Shown: positions 7,504-19,640 of the stretch, piece by piece | How positions within the stretch are numbered: the first letter of the stretch is position 1 | How the letters are laid out: every line of letters starts with the position of its first letter | From: Rubritalea profundi | GTDB taxonomy: Bacteria > Verrucomicrobiota > Verrucomicrobiia > Verrucomicrobiales > Akkermansiaceae | Assembly: GCF_002954445.1 (NCBI RefSeq) | Contig: NZ_MQWA01000001.1 | Span: 2,052,733 to 2,116,732 of the forward strand | Reading direction: 5' to 3' | DNA: 64,000 nt | Translations under genes and position numbers: made by a program | Notes under the pieces: generated by a model | The model's database searches: none | What the model was told of the DNA's origin: nothing | Seen by the model: the letters and a program-made list of their open reading frames with translations, nothing else

Positions 7504-10067
7504 ATGGAAAAAATACCTACGCATCGTTACAGTCGCACTGCTGCCATCCTTATGGCGGCGGCTGCAGTTATGCCGCTAGCATCCCATGTAGCACACGCTG
7601 ATTCCCTTGTTCAACAAGAGATCGCCCGTCGTGCTGCACAAGTGCAAGAAGCGGATGCAGCCCTACTTGACGGCCGAAAGCTTTACGCTGAAGGCAAGTT
7701 TGAAGAAGCTGTCGCGGAATACCGCAAAGCAATCAACCTGCTACCTTCAGGTCCAGTAGTAGCTGACCGACGTCACGCCTACACTGGTCATCTAGTAGAT
7801 GGCTCTATTGCACTCAGTCAGACCTATCGTCGTGTGGGCCGTTACGCTGATGCGCGCCAGACTCTTTCAGACGTCATAGCTAAAGATCCGCTCAATGTGG
7901 CAGCGAAACAGCAGTTAGAATACCTAGATGACCCAATTCGTACCAACCCAGCACTCACTTACGAACACACTCAGGATTCTGAGAAGGTGCGTAAGCAACT
8001 CTACCGTGCACAAGGTTATCGTGATCTAGGTAAGTACGATGAAGCCAAGGAAGAGTACAAAGAAATTCTTCGCGTTGACCGCTACAACGAAGCGGCGCGC
8101 CGTGGCATGGAAAAAATTGCGGACGTAAAGTCTGATTACTACCGTGCTGCATACGATCATACTCGTGCTGAGCTTCTGATGGAAGTTGATAAAGCGTGGG
8201 AGATCGCAGTTGCACCGAACGTAAACTTCTCTGAGGCTAGCGTGAACCCAACGATAGTTGATGTGACTGGTGCTCTGTACATCCGCCGGAAGCTCCAGAA
8301 TATCATTCTTCCTGTAGTCGATTTTCAGGATGTTACGGTTGATCAAGCTATCGATATCTTGCGCCTGCGCGCTCGTGAACTCGATACAATTGAGCTCGTG
8401 CCATCGAAGAGGGGTGTGAACTTCGTTGTTCGCACGCCTGCTGTGATTGATGCTGATGGAGATGCTGAAGCCGGTGAGTTCGGTGGAACGGCTAAGCTAG
8501 GCTCCCAGACTATCAGTTCACTTCAGTTGCGCAACGTACCTCTCGAGGTAGTTGTGAAGCAGATCTGTGATGTGACTAACTCCGTTACAAGGTGGAAGAC
8601 TATGCTGTAGTTCTCCTCCCCGCGACAGACTTTGATGACACAGAACTCTACACGCGCTTATTCACTGTGCCGCCAGATTTCTTGTCGCTTATGAGCGCTG
8701 GCGGTACTGGCGGTGGTGGTGCTAGCGACGATCCGTTTGGAGATGATGACGGTGGCGGTGGCGGCGCTCTCGCTCCGACTCGTCCAGTGAAAGATCTACT
8801 CACTGATTCTGGTGTGGTATTCCCAGAGGGGTCGACCGCGAGTTTCTCCAAAGCGCGTTCCGTACTCAGTGTGCGTAACACTGCAAATAACCTCGATATG
8901 ATCGAGTCCTTGGTAAATGGGATTAAAGATCAGCTGCCAAAGCAGATCCGCATGTCTACTAAGTTTGTGGAAATCAATCAAGAAAACACAGAAGAGCTTA
9001 GTTTTGACTGGATCCTTTCGCAAACTCCATTGAATAGTGCTGCAACTACCTTCCTTGGTGGTGGTACTAACGGTAACGGAGCTCCACGCAATGGTAGTGA
9101 CTTCGCTAACCCAGTGAATGGAGTTAATGTTCCCGGCCTCCCAGTTGATCCAGCAACTGGGGTGCGAAACATTGTCTCTGGTGGTAACCGTAGCGGTGAC
9201 TACGCGATCACACGTGATAGTATTGATTCATTCCTGAATAATCCTGACCGTGGCGCACAAGACACTTCAATAGCTCCAGGTATAATGTCTTTGACAGGTC
9301 TTTTTACTGATGGTCAGTTCCAAATGATTATGCGCGGACTCTCTCAGAAGAAAGGATCTGACATAATGACAGCTCCTAGCATTGTTGCTAAATCTGGTCA
9401 GACAGCGACTATCGAGATCATCCGTGAGTTTATCTACCCTACTGAGTACGAACCACCTCAGCTTCCGAATTCCACTGGTGGTGGTGGTAATGGTGGTGGT
9501 AATGGTGGTGTTGTGGTGCAAGCTAACGTCTTCCCTGTGACTCCAGCTACTCCGACTGCGTTCGAAACTCGTAACACTGGTGTGACTCTCGAAGTGGAGC
9601 CTACTCTCGGTGATAATGATTACACCATCGATCTGCGTTTCGCTCCTGAGATTGTTGATTTCGAAGGCTTCATCAACTATGGATCACCGATTCAGAGTAC
9701 GGCAACAGATGCTCTCGGTAACCCAGTGATTATTACCATTACTGAAAACCGCATCGAAATGCCAGTATTCTCTACGCGTAAGGTAAACACAGGCCTCACA
9801 ATCTACGATGGTCACACTGTGGCAGTTGGTGGATTGATGCGTGAAGAAGTGCAGACCGTAGAAGATAAAGTGCCTATACTTGGTGACCTTCCTCTCATCG
9901 GGCGTCTCTTCCAGTCTAATGCTGAAAATCACACCAAGAGTAACCTTATCATCTTTGTGTCAGTGAATGTCATTGATGCCACTGGTCGGTCAGTGCGTAA
10001 CTCAATGGGGGAGCCTACTGAATTTAATTCAACAAGTGGTGGTGGCGTGCTTCCCCCACTGAATTAA
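7504..10067 (+). CDS. Type II/IV secretin with TPR N-terminus, frame broken near 8583
   Basis: Two overlapping frames (7504-8610 and 8592-10067) make one protein of about 854 residues. At 8581 the frame reads TCC GTT ACA; adding one C to the CC at 8582-8583 gives TCC CGT TAC AAG GTG GAA, joining CDVTNS to RYKVEDYAVVLLP. Order of domains: signal peptide (about 1-33), TPR repeats (LYAEGKFEEAVAEYRKAI; YRDLGKYDEAKEEYKEIL), N0/STN-like region, N1 region spanning the break, Gly/Asp linker, and the secretin barrel with LTIYDGHTVAVGGLMREE and VPILGDLPLIGRLFQ. It forms the outer-membrane pore (Amuc_1098 type). An 11-base-pair terminator follows, closing the operon. Confidence 0.9.
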
Positions 10068-10095
10068 TTCAGCAAAATTCATTGATTGATTTACA

Positions 10096-10130
10096 AGCGG
10101 GGTAGCACTATGTGGCTGCCCCGCTTCTTT
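10096..10130 (+). terminator. Terminator closing the pilus-like operon
   Basis: AGCGGGGTAGC pairs with GCTGCCCCGCT over eleven pairs (one G-U) around an eight-base loop, followed by TCTTTT. The upstream alternative start of coaE at 10112 lies inside this hairpin, which argues for the later coaE start. Confidence 0.85.
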
Positions 10131-10135
10131 TATGT

Positions 10136-10741
10136 ATGACAATGCGTGTACTTGGACTGACGGGCGGGATCGCTACAGGTAAGTCAACTTGTGTGGAGAT
10201 TTTACGCTCCCTCGATCCACACATTGTTATTTTTGATGCGGACCAATGTGTGGCAGAACTCTATCAGAGGGCCGATGTTGCAGCTGCTTTGGTGAGACTC
10301 GTAGGAGAGTCTGCATATTTGGAAAATGCCGAGTTGAATCGAGCCTATCTGCGCGAACGAATGTTTGCAGAACCTGAGCTTAGACGGGAGATTCAGAATT
10401 TGATTCACCCCTTGGTGAGAAAAGAATGTCTTGTCAGTTTGGAAATCGCGTCTAAAACCATTGGGACGACATCGTTCATTGCAGACGTGCCCCTTTTGTT
10501 TGAAGGAGCCTTTGACTTCGGTCAGGATGCAAATCTGGTGGTCACTGTATCGCGCGAGACGCAAGAGCAGCGACTGATGATGAGAAGCGGATTCGATGTC
10601 GCGACTGTCCATGCCATTCTTGAGGCGCAACTTCCCATTTCTCATAAGGAGAAGTGTGCCGACGTTGTGTTCTGGAATGAGGGGCCTAAATATGTGTTAG
10701 AAGCACAGCTAAAACGATTTATAGAAAATAATTACCGATGA
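10136..10741 (+). CDS. coaE: Dephospho-CoA kinase
   Basis: The last step of coenzyme A synthesis: ATP-dependent phosphorylation of the ribose 3'-hydroxyl of dephospho-CoA. From the ATG at 10136 the protein has 201 residues, normal for CoaE. The P-loop GLTGGIATGKST lies at about residues 6-17, followed by IFDADQCVAELY (substrate aspartate), IHPLVRKE and FIADVPLLFEGAFD, all typical of the family. The frame is open back to 10112, but that start falls inside a terminator stem, so 10136 or 10142 is preferred. Its TGA overlaps the ATG of rho (ATGA), indicating translational coupling. Confidence 0.93.
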   Translation: MTMRVLGLTGGIATGKSTCVEILRSLDPHIVIFDADQCVAELYQRADVAAALVRLVGESAYLENAELNRAYLRERMFAEPELRREIQNLIHPLVRKECLVSLEIASKTIGTTSFIADVPLLFEGAFDFGQDANLVVTVSRETQEQRLMMRSGFDVATVHAILEAQLPISHKEKCADVVFWNEGPKYVLEAQLKRFIENNYR

Positions 10742-12096
10742 GTGAAGAAAATCAATCAGCAGAAGATGAGCCGGCTCCGGAGGAGTTAGTGCAACAATCT
10801 CAGCCGACCCCAGAGGTGGCAAAGGAAGAACCTATTGTGGTTCCTGAATTTATTTGTGTGAATGAATTCCGCGTGAAGCCCTTGGCTGAGCTCCACGATA
10901 TAATCGAGTCCTTGCCTGTGCGCTCACAGCCAACGGCAACTAAAAGCCAACTCATTTTTGATATTTTGAGCTTCTACGCGAAGCATGGTTCAGTGCTGGA
11001 AGGTGAAGGTTACATGGAGCAGGCCAAGGACAACTACGCGATGTTGCGTGATCCGATCCGTTCTTTCAAAACCTCACCAGACGATCTCTATATAGGTGGT
11101 GAGCTTATCCGTAATCACGGACTTTTAGTGGGTCAGCGTATCAAGGTGCGCATGCGTGCTCCTCGTGGGCGTGATAAATACCTCTCAGCAATGGAGATTC
11201 TCGAGATCGAGGGGCTCGCAGTCGGAGATTATTTAAAACCAAAAGATTTCGATAAGTTGACACCGATGTTCCCGAATGAGCGAATCATTCTGGAAAACGG
11301 GAAAGAAGGTGGATTGGGTGTCCGCTTAGTTGATCTCGTTGCTCCACTAGGAAAAGGTCAACGCGGCTTGATTGTTGCCCCTCCGCGTGGAGGTAAAACT
11401 ATTTTGCTCAAGCAAATTGCAAAATCAGTTAAAGCAAACCATCCCGAAATCGAATTGATTATTCTCCTTCTGGACGAGCGTCCTGAGGAGGTGACTGACT
11501 TCGAAGAAACTGTGGATGCGCATATTTTTAGTTCCACATTTGACGAGCCAGCTCGCCGTCACGCGCAAGTGGCAGACTTAGTGCTAGAGCGTGCAAAGCG
11601 GCTTGTTGAACTTGGTAAGGATGTTGTTCTTTTGCTCGACTCCCTCACAAGACTCGCTCGAGGTCATAACAATGCTCAGAGCGGTGGCCCCATCGGTAGT
11701 GGGGGTATAAACCCGGCGGCGCTTCAGAAGTCCCGTAAGTTCTTCGGAGCTGCACGGAATGTTGCAGAAGGTGGAAGCCTGACGATCCTAGCAACGGCAC
11801 TCGTCGAGACTGAGAGCCGCATGGATGAAGTTATTTTTGAAGAATTTAAAGGAACTGGAAATATGGAGATCAGGCTGGATCAGGATTTGGCCGAACGCCG
11901 AATCTACCCAGCGATCCATATCCCGCAGAGTGGAACTCGAAATGATGATCGACTCTATCACCCAGATGAAATGCGCGCCGTCTTAGAAATTCGTCGAGTC
12001 TTGGCAGCTCTGCCTGTAGGTGACTCAATCATGACCTTATTGAAGGCTTTGGATAAGACTCAGAACAATACTGAGTTGTTGTTGAAGGGCTTATAA
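10738..12096 (+). CDS. rho: Transcription termination factor Rho
   Basis: This 452-residue hexameric RNA helicase ends transcription at Rho-dependent sites. An acidic Glu/Pro-rich N-terminal extension (about 1-40) precedes the Rho N-domain, the CSD-like RNA-binding region ([21 protein letters not shown]) and the RecA-like core. That core carries Walker [20 protein letters not shown], Walker [18 protein letters not shown], the Q-loop [16 protein letters not shown] and the R-loop [21 protein letters not shown]. It overlaps coaE by four bases and is followed 45 bases later by RNase D. A short, ordinary Rho apart from the acidic tail at the front. Confidence 0.97.
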   Translation: MSEENQSAEDEPAPEELVQQSQPTPEVAKEEPIVVPEFICVNEFRVKPLAELHDIIESLPVRSQPTATKSQLIFDILSFYAKHGSVLEGEGYMEQAKDNYAMLRDPIRSFKTSPDDLYIGGELIRNHGLLVGQRIKVRMRAPRGRDKYLSAMEILEIEGLAVGDYLKPKDFDKLTPMFPNERIILENGKEGGLGVRLVDLVAPLGKGQRGLIVAPPRGGKTILLKQIAKSVKANHPEIELIILLLDERPEEVTDFEETVDAHIFSSTFDEPARRHAQVADLVLERAKRLVELGKDVVLLLDSLTRLARGHNNAQSGGPIGSGGINPAALQKSRKFFGAARNVAEGGSLTILATALVETESRMDEVIFEEFKGTGNMEIRLDQDLAERRIYPAIHIPQSGTRNDDRLYHPDEMRAVLEIRRVLAALPVGDSIMTLLKALDKTQNNTELLLKGL

Positions 12097-12141
12097 TTTG
12101 CTAAATAGATCGTAACACTCTTGATAATATAGAAAAATTAT

Positions 12142-13191
12142 ATGATTCAAACCACTCAAGAATTAGCAGAATTCTTAGATAGCTGTAATCGAGAATTTCA
12201 TGCGCTAGATACAGAAGCTGATAGCCTGCACTGTTACCACGAGAAGCTTTGCCTACTTCAGTACAGTGATGGAGAAAAACATGTGCTGATAGATCCGCTC
12301 GCAATTGAAGATCTTAGCCCACTCACGGATTTACTCAAAACCTCTGAGCTCTGGATGCATGGAGCTGACTACGACATCACGCTGATGAGGCGTGATCTCG
12401 ATACAATTCCTCCAGTTGTCTGGGATACGCAGATTGCGGCGCGATTACTCGGTGTGCGTAAATTTGGCTATGCCAATCTGGTGGAGCACTTTCTCGGAGT
12501 CGAGCTATCAAAGGCATCGCAAAAGGCCGACTGGTCAATGCGTCCCCTCACTGAAAAAATGGCTGAGTACGCCATCAATGACGTATTTTACCTCAAACCG
12601 ATGGTGGATATGTTGCTTGAGCAACTTCAGCAAAAAGGCCGCTATGAGTGGTTTGTAGAAAGCTGCCATCAAGCGAAGGCTAAGGTGCTTGAGCGCCCTC
12701 AGGTAAAAGAAGATCCATGGCGCATCCAAGGAGCTGGAAAGCTCAAGCCGCACGGACTTTTGTACCTCAGAGCTCTGTGGTACTGGCGTGATGCTGAGGC
12801 GAGTGAATGGAATAAACCTCCATTCATGGTTTGCGGTAACAAGCAAATTGTCTCATGGGTCAGTGATGTCTGTGATGGCAAAGAAATTACCTTGCCTAAG
12901 TATTTTAGGAGCTCACGCCGAAAGAACTTTTATGCTGCCATTGATGAGGCAAAAAAAGTTCCTGAAAATATGTGGCCGAAGCGCGTACGTGGCGAGAAGC
13001 GTCGCGTGAAAGATGACGCTTTCGAGGGGCGCTGTGATGCTCTTTCCAGGAAGCGAGATGCGGCGGCTGCAGAGTTGGATATTGAGGCTTCCTTGGTGAT
13101 CTCAAAAGCGTCGATCGAAGCCATTTCAGCGAACGAAGTAGAGCCTTCAGCTGTACTGATGCGCTGGCAATGTGAACTGCTTGATTTGTAG
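12142..13191 (+). CDS. rnd: Ribonuclease D-type 3'-5' exonuclease
   Basis: This 349-residue DEDD-family exonuclease trims structured RNA such as tRNA 3' ends. The acidic residues are visible in order: HALDTEADS (DEDD positions 1-2, about residue 22), MHGADYDITLMRRDL (about 73) and YAINDVFYL (Tyr and last Asp, about 145). A DTQIAARLLGV segment typical of RNase D lies between. The C-terminal half (about 200-340) would hold the HRDC-type helical region, with GLLYLRALWYWRDAEASEWNKPPF resembling it. The gene follows rho closely and ends before a strong terminator, so coaE-rho-rnd is a likely transcription unit. Confidence 0.88.
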   Translation: MIQTTQELAEFLDSCNREFHALDTEADSLHCYHEKLCLLQYSDGEKHVLIDPLAIEDLSPLTDLLKTSELWMHGADYDITLMRRDLDTIPPVVWDTQIAARLLGVRKFGYANLVEHFLGVELSKASQKADWSMRPLTEKMAEYAINDVFYLKPMVDMLLEQLQQKGRYEWFVESCHQAKAKVLERPQVKEDPWRIQGAGKLKPHGLLYLRALWYWRDAEASEWNKPPFMVCGNKQIVSWVSDVCDGKEITLPKYFRSSRRKNFYAAIDEAKKVPENMWPKRVRGEKRRVKDDAFEGRCDALSRKRDAAAAELDIEASLVISKASIEAISANEVEPSAVLMRWQCELLDL

Positions 13192-13197
13192 TCGTAG

Positions 13198-15888
<2,691 letters not shown>

Positions 15889-15894
15889 AGACGT

Positions 15895-16062
15895 AGTCAT
15901 CAGTCAATAGTCACTGGTCATTAGTTGGAAGAAAACTAATAACAAAACCAATGAACTGGAGATTTATTTCCTTATAGAAAAACTTAAAAAACGACTCAAC
16001 GTATATATTAAATCGATCGGTAGTGCAGCTGCCCATTGACTAGTGACCGTTGACCAATGAAC
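15895..16062. repeat. Inverted pair of four-unit GTCANNN heptamer tracts between gyrB and gyrA
   Basis: The left arm 15896-15923 reads as four seven-base units beginning GTCA (GTCATCA, GTCAATA, GTCACTG, GTCATTA). The right arm 16034-16061 reads as NNNTGAC units (CATTGAC, TAGTGAC, CGTTGAC, then CAATGAA), that is, the reverse complement pattern. About 110 bases of AT-rich DNA lie between and must hold the gyrA promoter. The same design occurs downstream of prs (58051-58418). Short ACTAATAA copies run from the right arm to the gyrA start. Confidence 0.8.
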
Positions 16063-16079
16063 TAATAAACTAATAAACT

Positions 16080-18710
16080 ATGGCTATAGATTCAATTAAG
16101 CCGATCAATGTGGCGGATGAGATGTCCAAGTCCTTCTTGGAGTACTCCATGTCAGTGATCATTTCTCGGGCATTGCCGGATGCGCGTGACGGCCTCAAGC
16201 CGTCCCAGCGACGCATCCTCTACGCAATGCTCAATGACCTATCGCTCTCACCAGCCAAGGCGCACCTAAAATGTGCGCGTATTGTCGGTGACACGATGGG
16301 TAAGTACCACCCACACGGTGATAGCTCGATTTACTCGACGCTCGTCAACATGGCTCAGCCGTGGACCATGCGCGAGACTCTGGTCGACGGCCAGGGTAAC
16401 TTCGGTTCCGTGGAAGGCGATGCAGCGGCCGCGATGCGTTACACTGAGGCCCGCCTCACGCATATGGGTGCTGCGATGATGATCGATCTCGAAAAAGAGA
16501 CGGTTGACTTGAGACCCACTTACGATGAAACACGTGAAGAACCAGTGGTTCTTCCAGCTTCTATCCCTAACTTGTTAGTCAATGGTGGAACAGGAATCGC
16601 GGTGGGTATGGCGACCAATATTCCAGCTCATAACATGGGCGAGGTGATCGACGGTGTCTGTGCTCGTATTGGCGATCCTCAGATTTCTATCGAGGATATG
16701 CAGAAGATCATCAAAGGCCCTGACTTTGCTGGGGCCTGTGAGATTCGTGGGTTCAAAGGTATCGACAGCTACTTCCGCACTGGACGTGGCAGCATCAAGA
16801 TGCGCGGTACCATGGAGATCGAGGAAAAGGCTTCGGGTATTGCGATCCTTACAATCACTCAGGTGCCACACGGTGTGAACCGCGCTATTCTCCAGCAACG
16901 CATTGCAGAGCTTGTTCGGGAGAAAATCCTCGTCGACATCTCTGGTATGCGTGACCTTTCGGATGATCAGACTCGCATTGAGATCACTCTCAAGCGCGAT
17001 GCTCGTCCGCAGGTGGTGATGAACCAGATCTTCAAGCTCACTTCGATGGAGACATCCTTCGGCGTCAACATGCTGGCGATTCACGAGCGCCGTCCGAAGC
17101 AGATGTCAGTCATCGACTGTCTTGACGCCTTCATCGAACACCGCCGTGAAGTGATTATCCGCCGCACCCGCTACCTTCTCAATAAGGCAGAAGCACGTGC
17201 TGAGAATCTCGAAGCATTCTTGATAGCTCTCGCTCACATTGATGACTTCATCAAGGTCATCCGTGATTCCAGGAACCGTGACGAAGCCCGTACCCGCCTC
17301 AAGGCATATAGCTTCCCAGAGAAGACGGCCGAGAGTCTAGGGATTCTTCTACGCGAACAGGCTAGTATCATTGACGGCCAGTACATCTTCACTGACCGCC
17401 AGGTCAACGCGATCCTCGAACTGCGCCTCTACCAGCTCACTGGTATGGAGCGTGATAAGGTCAAGGCTGAGTACGATAAGCTTCTTGCTGAAATTACTGA
17501 TTACCTCGATATTCTTGGTTCCGAGCCGCGCGTTCTTGCTATCATTAAAGATGAACTTCTGCTGATCAAAGACAAACACGCAACACCACGTCGCTGCCCA
17601 ATCCTTCCTGACGAAGGTGAGATTGCTATCGAAGATCTTATTGCCAATGACGGCATGATCGTGACCCTTTCTAACAAAGGTCTGATCAAGCGCACCCCAA
17701 GCGCCGAATACCGAGTCCAAGCTCGCGGAGGCAAGGGAGTCAGAGGAATGGAGACGCGTAACAAGAATGACGAAAAAGACTTTGTCGAACACCTCTTCTC
17801 AGCGCAGGCGCATGATTACCTAATGTTCTTCACTAACACTGGTCGTGTCTTTGTAGAGCGGGTGTATGGCCTTCCTGAAGGTTCACGTTCCTCCAAAGGA
17901 CGCAGCATCAAGAGTGTTCTCAATCTCGGTCCAGATGAAGTAGTGGCTGCCACTCAGCGACTCGAGCGTCAGCTCGACGAAGATGGCAACGACATCACGC
18001 TTACAGCGAAAGACAAGTTCCTCATGTTCGCGACTCGTTCAGGTAAGGTCAAGAAGACAGCGCTCGCTGACTTCAAGAACTACCGCAAGGATGGCATCAT
18101 CGCGATCAAGCTCGATGAAGGAAACACCCTCATCGATGTGCGTCTTACATCGGGTGACGACGAAGTAATCCTGATTACTCGCAGGGGGCTTTCCCTCCGC
18201 TTCACGGAAGACCAAGCACGAGCTCAAGGCCGAGCAACTGCTGGTGTCGGTGGTATCAAACCTGTCAACGGTGACTATGTCATCGGCATGGCAATTGTGA
18301 ACGATGAAGGAACACTCCTAGTCGCTTCCGAAAATGGTATTGGTAAGCGCTCTCCGTTTTCCGACTACCGAGCTCAGACGCGAGCTGGTAAGGGAATCAT
18401 CACCATGAAGTGCAATGAGAAAACTGGCGATGTCGTCGGTGCTTCCATGGTACTTCCAGAAGACGAACTGATGCTGATGACCTCTGATGGTCAATCTATC
18501 AGAATTCGCTGTGCTGATATCCGCGAAGCTGGCCGTAACACCTCAGGTGTCAAGCTAGTGAGCATGAAGCCAGGTGTCACACTTCTTGATATAGCCCGCG
18601 TCATCCCAGATGATGAGGACGAGATTCTGGAAGATGAAGCCGTCGACGGTGAGGAAGCTCCAGCTGAATCTACCGAAGACGCTCCAGAAGAGAGTGGCTC
18701 AGAAGAATAG
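16080..18710 (+). CDS. gyrA: DNA gyrase subunit A
   Basis: This 876-residue breakage-reunion subunit carries the catalytic Tyr in AAAMRYTEARL (about residue 122). The quinolone-determining region reads HPHGDSSIYSTLVNMAQPW, so the position equivalent to E. coli Ser83 is Ser, but the one equivalent to Asp87 is Ser. The coiled-coil gate (RREVIIRRTRYLLNKAEARAENLE) follows. The C-terminal beta-pinwheel has the gyrase-specific box QARGGKGVRGM, which supports gyrase rather than topoisomerase IV. The C-terminus is an acidic tail rich in Glu and Asp (about 840-876). A strong terminator follows. Confidence 0.96.
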   Translation: MAIDSIKPINVADEMSKSFLEYSMSVIISRALPDARDGLKPSQRRILYAMLNDLSLSPAKAHLKCARIVGDTMGKYHPHGDSSIYSTLVNMAQPWTMRETLVDGQGNFGSVEGDAAAAMRYTEARLTHMGAAMMIDLEKETVDLRPTYDETREEPVVLPASIPNLLVNGGTGIAVGMATNIPAHNMGEVIDGVCARIGDPQISIEDMQKIIKGPDFAGACEIRGFKGIDSYFRTGRGSIKMRGTMEIEEKASGIAILTITQVPHGVNRAILQQRIAELVREKILVDISGMRDLSDDQTRIEITLKRDARPQVVMNQIFKLTSMETSFGVNMLAIHERRPKQMSVIDCLDAFIEHRREVIIRRTRYLLNKAEARAENLEAFLIALAHIDDFIKVIRDSRNRDEARTRLKAYSFPEKTAESLGILLREQASIIDGQYIFTDRQVNAILELRLYQLTGMERDKVKAEYDKLLAEITDYLDILGSEPRVLAIIKDELLLIKDKHATPRRCPILPDEGEIAIEDLIANDGMIVTLSNKGLIKRTPSAEYRVQARGGKGVRGMETRNKNDEKDFVEHLFSAQAHDYLMFFTNTGRVFVERVYGLPEGSRSSKGRSIKSVLNLGPDEVVAATQRLERQLDEDGNDITLTAKDKFLMFATRSGKVKKTALADFKNYRKDGIIAIKLDEGNTLIDVRLTSGDDEVILITRRGLSLRFTEDQARAQGRATAGVGGIKPVNGDYVIGMAIVNDEGTLLVASENGIGKRSPFSDYRAQTRAGKGIITMKCNEKTGDVVGASMVLPEDELMLMTSDGQSIRIRCADIREAGRNTSGVKLVSMKPGVTLLDIARVIPDDEDEILEDEAVDGEEAPAESTEDAPEESGSEE

Positions 18711-18729
18711 ATAATATCTTTTAAAATCA

Positions 18730-18763
18730 AGCCCTGTAGGTTCTTCCTACAGGGCTTTTTTTT
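18730..18763 (+). terminator. Terminator after gyrA
   Basis: AGCCCTGTAGG pairs perfectly with CCTACAGGGCT (eleven pairs, five-base loop TTCTT) and is followed by a run of T. This is one of the strongest hairpins in the window. Confidence 0.92.
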
Positions 18764-18839
18764 AGGTGAAATGACGGGAGAAGGCCAGGCTCTATATTTG
18801 TGTATTGAAAGGAAAGTTCTTAGCTGCTAACAATATGCG

Positions 18840-19640
18840 ATGTTATTTCGCGGAGGAAAAATGATGTGGCTACTGAGCGCTCTATTTACGCTGAGTTCCT
18901 CTGTGGGTGCGCAGGTTGCTTTGAGTGAACGGCTAGAAAGCGCGCATACCACGTATCTCAATCAGATGAGGCAGGGGTTTGGTTCCTTGCGCGATCCATA
19001 CCGAGTCCCTCCTAAAGGTAAGATCGTTGTGGAAGGTTTTGATGGAGCATCGAGTCGTTACCAATACACTTGGAAGCGCGATATTCCTGTTACCGTTTTT
19101 TGGGTGGGCGAAGATGCGACTGAAAATAACCCAGTGCATAATCATGCGAGTTCATGGGATCCCAATTGGAAACACAGCTATGGCGGGTTTGATGACCCAA
19201 ATAATCGGAAGGGCTTTTTCCCTGCTAAGTTTAAACCGAGGCTGAACCCATTTTATATAGCTCTGCCCTACAATGATGTGGCACGCGGTGGCGGGAGATT
19301 TAAACCGGAAGCATCAGGGCTGATTAAGTGGTTTTGGCGGTCCGCTAAGGCGCCTGGAAAATCGGTGTGTAAGGGGCGCTGGCTGGCCATTCATTTTGGT
19401 CACAAAGTGTGCTATGCGCAATGGGAAGACTGCGGACCATTTTACACAGATGACCATGCCTACGTGTTTCAAAATAGCCGACCGAAACCGAACCGTAACG
19501 GCAATGCTGGATTAGATGTGAGCCCGGCGGTGAGAGATTTCTTGGAAGTGAAGAGCAGCCAGCGAGTTTCTTGGAAATTTGTTGAAAGCTCGGATGTCCC
19601 TCAAGGTCCTTGGTCTGAATGGGTTTTACCACAGAGTTAG
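18840..19640 (+). CDS. Secreted protein of unknown function
   Basis: I do not recognise a named family. The 266-residue product begins MLFRGGKMMWLLSALFTLSSSVGAQ, a signal peptide if started at the first ATG or at Met-8 or Met-9. The mature protein is aromatic-rich and has few Cys: one in VCKGRW, one in KVCYAQWEDCGPF and its partner Cys, suggesting a small disulphide loop. The segment CYAQWEDCGPFYTDDHAYVF with the following AGLDVSPAVRDFL resembles the core of double-psi beta-barrel or RlpA-like folds (inference only). It converges with recQ, whose stop overlaps its last four bases. Confidence 0.75.
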   Translation: MLFRGGKMMWLLSALFTLSSSVGAQVALSERLESAHTTYLNQMRQGFGSLRDPYRVPPKGKIVVEGFDGASSRYQYTWKRDIPVTVFWVGEDATENNPVHNHASSWDPNWKHSYGGFDDPNNRKGFFPAKFKPRLNPFYIALPYNDVARGGGRFKPEASGLIKWFWRSAKAPGKSVCKGRWLAIHFGHKVCYAQWEDCGPFYTDDHAYVFQNSRPKPNRNGNAGLDVSPAVRDFLEVKSSQRVSWKFVESSDVPQGPWSEWVLPQS

